From assembly GCA_934661755.1 (NCBI GenBank), contig CAKUJM010000034.1:1-29983 (forward strand): a DNA stretch of 29,983 bases, given 5' to 3'. Position 1 is the first letter of the stretch; each line of letters starts with the position of its first letter. The notes beneath the pieces are model-generated. The model did not search any database. It saw only the letters and a program-made list of their open reading frames with translations, and was not told where the DNA came from. Positions 25,414 to 29,983 of this stretch are shown piece after piece. Position numbers and translations under genes: made by a program. The stretch is from an uncultured Lentisphaeria bacterium. Lineage in GTDB: Bacteria; Verrucomicrobiota; Lentisphaeria; Oligosphaerales; Oligosphaeraceae.

Positions 25414-25477
25414 GGGAGGAAATGCGGATAGAGTGGGTGGGAGTGGATGGGATGGTGCAGGATGATGCGGATGGGTG

Positions 25478-27952
25478 TCAGCGTCTGCGGCGATAGCCGA
25501 TGATGCCGGCGAAGGCCGCCAGGATCAGCGGAATTGCCGCGGCGTTGACCATGGCGATGGCCAGTTCGATGTGATCGAGTTTTCTGCGAAGCTGGTAGAG
25601 CTGTTCCCGCTGGGCAGTCTTCAATGCCGCGATCACCCGTCCGTCTTCCGCCCGGAGCATCGCCAGCTGGGCCTTTTCGGCGTTGCTGGCGGCGGCGCCC
25701 TTGCGTTCGATCAATGTGATTTGCTCCCGACGCGGGCGGCTGTCCACGGCGTCCTTTGCCGCCAGCTCCTGGATCGCCGACTCGGTTTGGCGTCCGAGCG
25801 CCTCCAGGCGCTGGAAGCTGCGGCGGATGCGCCCGCGGGAACGCAACCGGATCAAATCCCCGCCGCCGGTGAGGTATTCCGCGCAATTGAGCAGGAAGGC
25901 AGCGTTGTCGGAAATCGCGGCGGCCTCCGAGAAGTTGTCGGAGTCGGCGCTGATATTCAGGCAAAGCGAGTTGTGCAGGAAATCCGCGTCGGCGACAATG
26001 ACTGCACGGGTTTGCGGGCCTTCGACCAACACCGCCAGGTTATGCGCCTGGCCATCCGGCTGAAAGCCGTTGAGGATGTCGATCGCGCTGCGCTGGGCCT
26101 CGTATGGCCGCAGCAACCGCGAGTCTGTGGAGCTCCAGGCCAGCGGCGTGGCTGTGAATTGCGCCTTGGGCGTGATCTCCAGGTCGCCGGCGCAAAACAT
26201 CGTGAGCTTGTTGAGATAGGCGGTGATTCCGGATGACGCCGAAAGATTGGCGCGCGGCACGCTGAGCAGCGTCGGAAGTTGCTCCAGCCCGCGCAGCGGG
26301 TCGGTCATGGCGGTTGAGAGCTTCCGGTCGGCCACAATCGCGCCCTTGCGCAGAGCTATTCCCCAGCCATTGACGACATCCGCCATCGCCGATGGCCGGG
26401 GCAGCCGGTATGGACCGGCCATTTGGGCTTCGGCCCGGCAGAGCGGATCCAGGCAGATGATTGCCGCCCCGCCGTTTTCAAGATGCCGCCGGATGGCCGC
26501 GGTGAGCTGCTCGCCGATGGCATTGGGGTGGATGATCAGCAGCAGCCCGGGGGGATTGTCGGGCAGCTTCCCGGCGGTCGGGTCGATTCCCACCAGCTCA
26601 AAAACCGTCATGAGCTGCTGCAGCGCCCACCAGGTTGGCTTGAGCTGCCGGTCGGCGATATGCTCCATCACCGGCAGCGTGGAGATTACGCCAATGCGCG
26701 GCGGATGGCTGCGCCAGATGGCGTTGATGGCGCGGACCAGGCTGTATTCCAGACGCGGCTCCTCCCGGTAGTCGAAAAACGGTATCGTCTGCGGCTGGCG
26801 CTCCGGCAGATCCGGGCTCGTGATGATGGCGCCAAAGAACCACAACTCGCCCATCGAGGTGATTTGTGCCTTTAGTCCGCGCTCCTCGGCTGCACCTTGC
26901 GCCGATGCACTGTGCGGATCGGACTGGACAATGGTGACGGGGGCGCCCGCCAGCCGCTGGAATTCCCCCAGCAGTTGCTTCACCCGTCCGGCGTATTTGC
27001 GGGTCTGGCCGTCCAGTTCCGGATTGCTTCCGGAATAGAACAGCTCGATCCTGACGGGATGGCGAAGGCCTGCCAGCATCCTGCGGGTATGCGCATCGAG
27101 CGTATACAGCTTCTCCTCAGTGCAGTCCAGGCGCATCGGCAATGCATGGCTGAAGGAGGCGACCACCATCAGCGCGATGATGCAGCTCCAGCAGACGATG
27201 GTGCATCTGGCTGATGCATGGCGATGGCGTCTCCGGAGGCGCCATTGGGTGAACAGCAGCAGCGCGCCCATCGGTGCCAGAAAGAACAACAGGTCGCCAA
27301 GCGACGGCGCGCCGTCGGTGAAGTTGTCGAAATGCTGCAAAATCCCCAGTGACGAGATGATGTCCAGGGCGGTCGCGCCCAGGCCCCATTTGGTCAGCAG
27401 GATGGCGGCGGGGCGGAATCCCGCCAGCAGTGCCGCCACTCCGGCCAGCAGTGTCCACAGGAAGCTGGCAAACTGGCTGTTGGTGATGCAGGACATCGCC
27501 TGGGCCAGCGCCAAAAAAAGACCGGCCGCCAGGAAACATCCCAGGTAGCCGGCAAACATTGGTCCGGGGTCGGGGTTGCCCAGCCACCGGCAGGTGAATG
27601 CAAAGGGCAGGGTGCATAGCAGGGCCGTGCTTAGCACCGCCCAGGCGGAAAGGAATTTGGCGAGCACAATCTCCGGGATGGTGATCGGGAGGCTCAAGGT
27701 GAGCTCAATTGTGCCGGTGCGGTATTCCTCAGCCCATTGCCCCATGCCCAGGGCCGCGCCCAGGATCAGGAAGAGCCAGCACTGCCATGCGAAAAAACCG
27801 TCAAGGGCGGCCTGGTTGCGGTCGATGAATCCGCCCAGGGTGAGTGTGCATGTCGCGCTGGCGATAAGGTAGAAGATTATCAGCGCATAGGTCGATGGCG
27901 TGGTGAATGCGGTGAACAGCTCCCGTCCGCATAGTGCAAGTGTGCGTCTCAT
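25478..27952 (-). CDS. GldF-GldG-type fusion: ABC-2 permease joined to ABC auxiliary domain protein
   Basis: The 824-residue protein fuses two subunits. Residues ~1-235 are an ABC-2-type permease with about six membrane helices (EEYRTGTIELTLSLPIT is the typical loop). After a further helix (~250-270), the extracytoplasmic part starts with LDCTEEKLYTLDAHTRRML, the usual entry to the GldG/ABC_transp_aux (PF09822) region. A substrate-free Rossmann-like domain follows (PPRIGVISTLPVMEH). A coiled-coil-rich stretch (~700-790) leads to a last helix and YRRRR. In Bacteroidota, GldFG with GldA supports gliding; elsewhere similar systems have unknown export roles, and no gliding genes are seen here. 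The start overlaps the stop of the ATPase gene by 4 bases (27949-27952), so they are coupled. Confidence 0.88.
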   Translation of the reverse strand: MRRTLALCGRELFTAFTTPSTYALIIFYLIASATCTLTLGGFIDRNQAALDGFFAWQCWLFLILGAALGMGQWAEEYRTGTIELTLSLPITIPEIVLAKFLSAWAVLSTALLCTLPFAFTCRWLGNPDPGPMFAGYLGCFLAAGLFLALAQAMSCITNSQFASFLWTLLAGVAALLAGFRPAAILLTKWGLGATALDIISSLGILQHFDNFTDGAPSLGDLLFFLAPMGALLLFTQWRLRRRHRHASARCTIVCWSCIIALMVVASFSHALPMRLDCTEEKLYTLDAHTRRMLAGLRHPVRIELFYSGSNPELDGQTRKYAGRVKQLLGEFQRLAGAPVTIVQSDPHSASAQGAAEERGLKAQITSMGELWFFGAIITSPDLPERQPQTIPFFDYREEPRLEYSLVRAINAIWRSHPPRIGVISTLPVMEHIADRQLKPTWWALQQLMTVFELVGIDPTAGKLPDNPPGLLLIIHPNAIGEQLTAAIRRHLENGGAAIICLDPLCRAEAQMAGPYRLPRPSAMADVVNGWGIALRKGAIVADRKLSTAMTDPLRGLEQLPTLLSVPRANLSASSGITAYLNKLTMFCAGDLEITPKAQFTATPLAWSSTDSRLLRPYEAQRSAIDILNGFQPDGQAHNLAVLVEGPQTRAVIVADADFLHNSLCLNISADSDNFSEAAAISDNAAFLLNCAEYLTGGGDLIRLRSRGRIRRSFQRLEALGRQTESAIQELAAKDAVDSRPRREQITLIERKGAAASNAEKAQLAMLRAEDGRVIAALKTAQREQLYQLRRKLDHIELAIAMVNAAAIPLILAAFAGIIGYRRRR

Positions 27953-28671
27953 GAAGCCTGCTCCTCCGTGGCCGCGCCGCCGATGCCGTCGTTCTCCAGC
28001 ATGGATAGCAAGTTTCGGGGCGCCGCGCCGTCATGGATGATCCGGCCATGGCCGAGGACGATGGCACGGTCGCACAATTGCGGGATCTCCTCGACGATAT
28101 GGGTTGAGATGAGCACGATGGATTGCCCGCCCAGCTCCCGGATGAGCTGCCGGGCCTCGACCTTCTGCAATGGGTCAAGCCCGTCGGTTGGCTCGTCCAA
28201 AATCAGCAGCGGCGGCTTGTGGATGATGGCCTGGGCCAGCCCCAGCCGATGGCGGTAGCCTTTGGACAATGTGCCGCAGAGGCGGTCACGCACCGCCGAC
28301 AGCCTGCAGCATTCCAGCGCCTGCCCGACCGCCAGGTGCATCGCGTCACCGTGCAACCCGTGCATCCGTGCCATGAACCGCAATGACTCGACGACCCGGA
28401 GATTGCCGTAGAGCGGCGCATTCTCCGGAAGATAGCCGATAATTTCACGCATCGCCGCGTCATCTGCACCGAGCCGCAGACCGCATGACTCCACTTCGCC
28501 GGCATCAGCGGGAATGACGCCGGCCAAAATGCGCATCAGGGTGGACTTGCCGGCGCCATTGGCGCCCAGCAGCCCGATCACCTGCGGTGAAGCCGCAGAA
28601 AAGGAGATGTCTTCAAGCGCCAGGCGCCCGCAGTATGCCTTTGATAAATTGCGCACATGCAGCGACGTCAT
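27949..28671 (-). CDS. ABC transporter ATP-binding protein (GldA-type)
   Basis: The 240-residue protein has all ABC ATPase motifs: Walker A GANGAGKST (36-44), a Q-loop-region YLPENAPLY, the signature LSKGYRHRLGLAQA, Walker B LLILDEPTDGLDP and the H-loop STH. It should drive the adjacent permease-auxiliary fusion at the inner membrane. EHIA/EEIPQLCDRAIVLGHGRI is the standard end. The ATG at 28671 gives the normal N-terminus; a GTG at 28683 would add four residues. Neither has a clear ribosome binding site. It is the first gene of the GldA-GldFG pair. Confidence 0.93.
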   Translation of the reverse strand: MTSLHVRNLSKAYCGRLALEDISFSAASPQVIGLLGANGAGKSTLMRILAGVIPADAGEVESCGLRLGADDAAMREIIGYLPENAPLYGNLRVVESLRFMARMHGLHGDAMHLAVGQALECCRLSAVRDRLCGTLSKGYRHRLGLAQAIIHKPPLLILDEPTDGLDPLQKVEARQLIRELGGQSIVLISTHIVEEIPQLCDRAIVLGHGRIIHDGAAPRNLLSMLENDGIGGAATEEQAS

Positions 28672-28751
28672 TGTTTTGCCCACGCATTTACAGCAGAGTT
28701 CCGCAAAAATCCCCGACTTTTACGCCATAAAGCCCCAAATTCCCGCAAGGC

Positions 28752-28788
28752 CCGGCGCCTCGGCCAATGCAAAGGCCGGAGGCACCGG
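28752..28788 (-). terminator. Strong hairpin downstream of nagB
   Basis: CCGGCGCCTCGGCC (28752-28765) faces GGCCGGAGGCACCGG (28774-28788) with an 8-base loop; pairing is complete apart from one mismatch and one bulge. It lies 29 bases after the nagB stop on the minus strand and within the 145-base gap before the ABC gene. No clean T run follows, so termination may be partial. Confidence 0.5.
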
Positions 28789-28816
28789 ATCCTGTTCACA
28801 TGGCCGTGTCCGGCAA

Positions 28817-29638
28817 TCAGTCCAGACCGGCCGCCTTCCGGGCTTTGCGCAGATAGTCGTACATCGCCTCGTCGTCGCTGGTGGCGGTGCGGTCGTAGTA
28901 CTCGCGGTTGCTCAGCTTGGAAGCCGCGCTTTCATCCATGATCACCGTGACCTGGTTGTGAAGCTGCAGGGCCGAGGCCGCATTCATGGTGGTGATCGGA
29001 CCCTCCAGCATGCCCTTGATGGCATCCGCCTTGTTCTCGCCATTGGCCAGCATGATGATCTCGCGGGCGTCCAGGATGGTACCGATGCCCATGGTCACCG
29101 CCCAGTGCGGAACCGCGGAGGCGTCGCCGCCGAAGAAACGCGCATTGTCGTTGATGGTGGTCTGCGCCAGGGTGATGACATGGGTGCGGCTGGTTAGCGA
29201 CGATCCCGGCTCGTTGAAGCCGATGTGGCCGTCGCGGCCAATGCCGATGACCTGCAGCTTGACTCCGCCCAGATCCTCGATGGCTTCCTCGTAGCGCATG
29301 CACTCGTCCTCCATGTCCATGGTCATGCCGTCCGGGAAGCTGATGTTGGCCTTCTTGAGGTTGATGTAGTTGAAGAGATTCTCGTACATGAACCGATGGT
29401 AGCTCTGGGGATGGGTCTCCGGCAGCCCGACATACTCGTCCAGGTTGAAGGTGTGGACATCCGAAAAATCAATCTCGCCGCGCTTGAAGCCCTCGATCAG
29501 CTCGCGGTAGAGCCCCAGCGGCGAAGAGCCGGTGGCAAGTCCCAGCACCTTGGCATTGCGGTTCATCACCCGATCCTGCATGATCTTGTACGCTTCCCTG
29601 GCAATTTGCTCCTCGTCCTGACAGATAATTACCTTCAT
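28817..29638 (-). CDS. nagB: Glucosamine-6-phosphate deaminase NagB
   Basis: NagB converts glucosamine 6-phosphate to fructose 6-phosphate and ammonia, feeding amino sugars into glycolysis. The 273-residue protein is near the usual length and has LATGSSPLGLY (about 34-44), NLDEYVGL (D67-E68), and the catalytic block GRDGHIGFNEPGSS with D136, H138 and E143. The start is firm: AGGAGG (complement of 29646-29651) sits 7 bases upstream. nagA is not in the window. The gene has a 345-base upstream region with palindromes and a strong hairpin after it, so it is probably its own unit. Together with the esterase it suggests use of amino-sugar-containing glycans. Confidence 0.96.
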   Translation of the reverse strand: MKVIICQDEEQIAREAYKIMQDRVMNRNAKVLGLATGSSPLGLYRELIEGFKRGEIDFSDVHTFNLDEYVGLPETHPQSYHRFMYENLFNYINLKKANISFPDGMTMDMEDECMRYEEAIEDLGGVKLQVIGIGRDGHIGFNEPGSSLTSRTHVITLAQTTINDNARFFGGDASAVPHWAVTMGIGTILDAREIIMLANGENKADAIKGMLEGPITTMNAASALQLHNQVTVIMDESAASKLSNREYYDRTATSDDEAMYDYLRKARKAAGLD

Positions 29639-29714
29639 TGAAAAACCTCCTGATGTTTTTCCTGAAATCCGTGAAGCCGCTTCATTTGCGCCATGATTTC
29701 GTCATTTTTCGGCC

Positions 29715-29731
29715 GCGTACTCCCGGTACGC
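29715..29731. promoter_or_regulatory. Inverted repeat GCGTAC-N5-GTACGC upstream of nagB
   Basis: Perfect 6-bp arms at 29715-29720 and 29726-29731 lie about 80 bases before the nagB start, a typical repressor-operator position. The stretch 29735-29760 between it and the next element is A+T-rich, but I cannot name -35 and -10 boxes with correct spacing. A smaller symmetric element TGAAG-CCG-CTTCA lies at 29672-29684. Confidence 0.4.
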
Positions 29732-29826
29732 CCCCTAAAATTTCCTTATCCTGACGCAAAAACGCCGGCTTCGCAAATCCAGGTTTTCATCCCCGGACAT
29801 GGAAGACCACGGGCCGGGAATGAAGA

Positions 29827-29838
29827 TTCAGATCTGAA
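29827..29838. promoter_or_regulatory. 12-bp perfect palindrome TTCAGATCTGAA
   Basis: The palindrome lies about 190 bases upstream of nagB and 50 bases before the possible + strand gene at the right edge. It could be an operator for either. Apart from this, the 29715-29731 repeat and the possible gene start, I see nothing else in 29639-29983. Confidence 0.4.
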
Positions 29839-29887
29839 CGTGAAATGCCAATATAACCCGCAAAGCCGAAACCATAATTATGGGACG

Positions 29888-29983
29888 GTGAAAATAGTGA
29901 AAAAAACAGTAACAAAGAATGAAATTGCCAGAAGGCTGGATTTCCCCTTTCCCCTCCTGCGTCCCCGCAAACATGGCATAAAG
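29888..29983 (+). CDS. Possible start of a + strand gene, cut by the window edge
   Basis: From GTG 29888 (or GTG 29897) the frame is open to the window end, giving about 32 residues that begin VKIVKKTVTKNEIARRLD. The Lys-rich start with an EIARRL helix resembles the N-terminus of HU/IHF-type or HTH proteins, but the following FPFPLLRPRK does not continue that pattern. There is no clear ribosome binding site. Divergent to nagB. It could equally be non-coding. Confidence 0.25.
   Translation, partial: MKIVKKTVTKNEIARRLDFPFPLLRPRKHGIK

Overview
The window is G+C-rich bacterial DNA with dense protein coding on both strands and no rRNA, tRNA or CRISPR array that I can see. The best taxonomic guess is Lentisphaerota (Victivallales-like) or a close PVC relative. 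This rests on a short pseudopilin with the N-terminal signature FTLIELLVVIAIIAIL and an H-Xn-DG tail, a DUF5107 protein, several large divergent TIM-barrel glycosidases and a DraG-type protein in the same cluster. That assignment is inference from gene content.

Layout. (1) Positions 1-77 are an array of a 10-bp G-rich repeat cut by the window edge. (2) Positions 209-3943 (+) carry a fused tandem FabZ-type hot-dog protein, a small membrane protein that overlaps it by 4 bases, quinolinate synthase (nadA) and an AraC-family regulator. (3) Positions 4135-18733 (+) hold a pseudopilin followed by a tightly packed carbohydrate operon: a tandem GH5-like double enzyme, a secreted GH5-like enzyme, a DUF5107/TPR protein, an unclassified TIM-barrel enzyme, an EamA-type transporter and a DraG-like protein with extra C-terminal beta domains. 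(4) Positions 19065-23982 (+) hold a secreted glycosidase whose barrel is interrupted by a carbohydrate-binding module, then a sialate O-acetylesterase-like enzyme. (5) Positions 24043-29638 (-) hold a CPA2 cation/proton antiporter, a GldF-GldG fusion with its ABC ATPase, and glucosamine-6-phosphate deaminase (nagB). (6) The right edge may contain the start of another + strand gene.

How the genes may work together (inference): the AraC regulator next to the cluster could sense a glycan-derived sugar. Two enzymes with signal peptides would attack a glycan outside the cytoplasm. The EamA protein could move small products, and five further proteins without visible signal peptides would finish breakdown inside. 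Deacetylase and nagB-type functions would fit an acetylated or amino-sugar-containing glycan such as mucin or host glycans. No SusC/SusD pair is present.

The most notable observations are: a fused FabZ-like pair in which each half keeps a different one of the two catalytic residues; a leader with three mutually exclusive pairing arms before the 19065 gene; two G-quadruplex-type tandem repeats; a GH5-GH5 double enzyme; and a DraG-fold protein embedded in a glycan operon.
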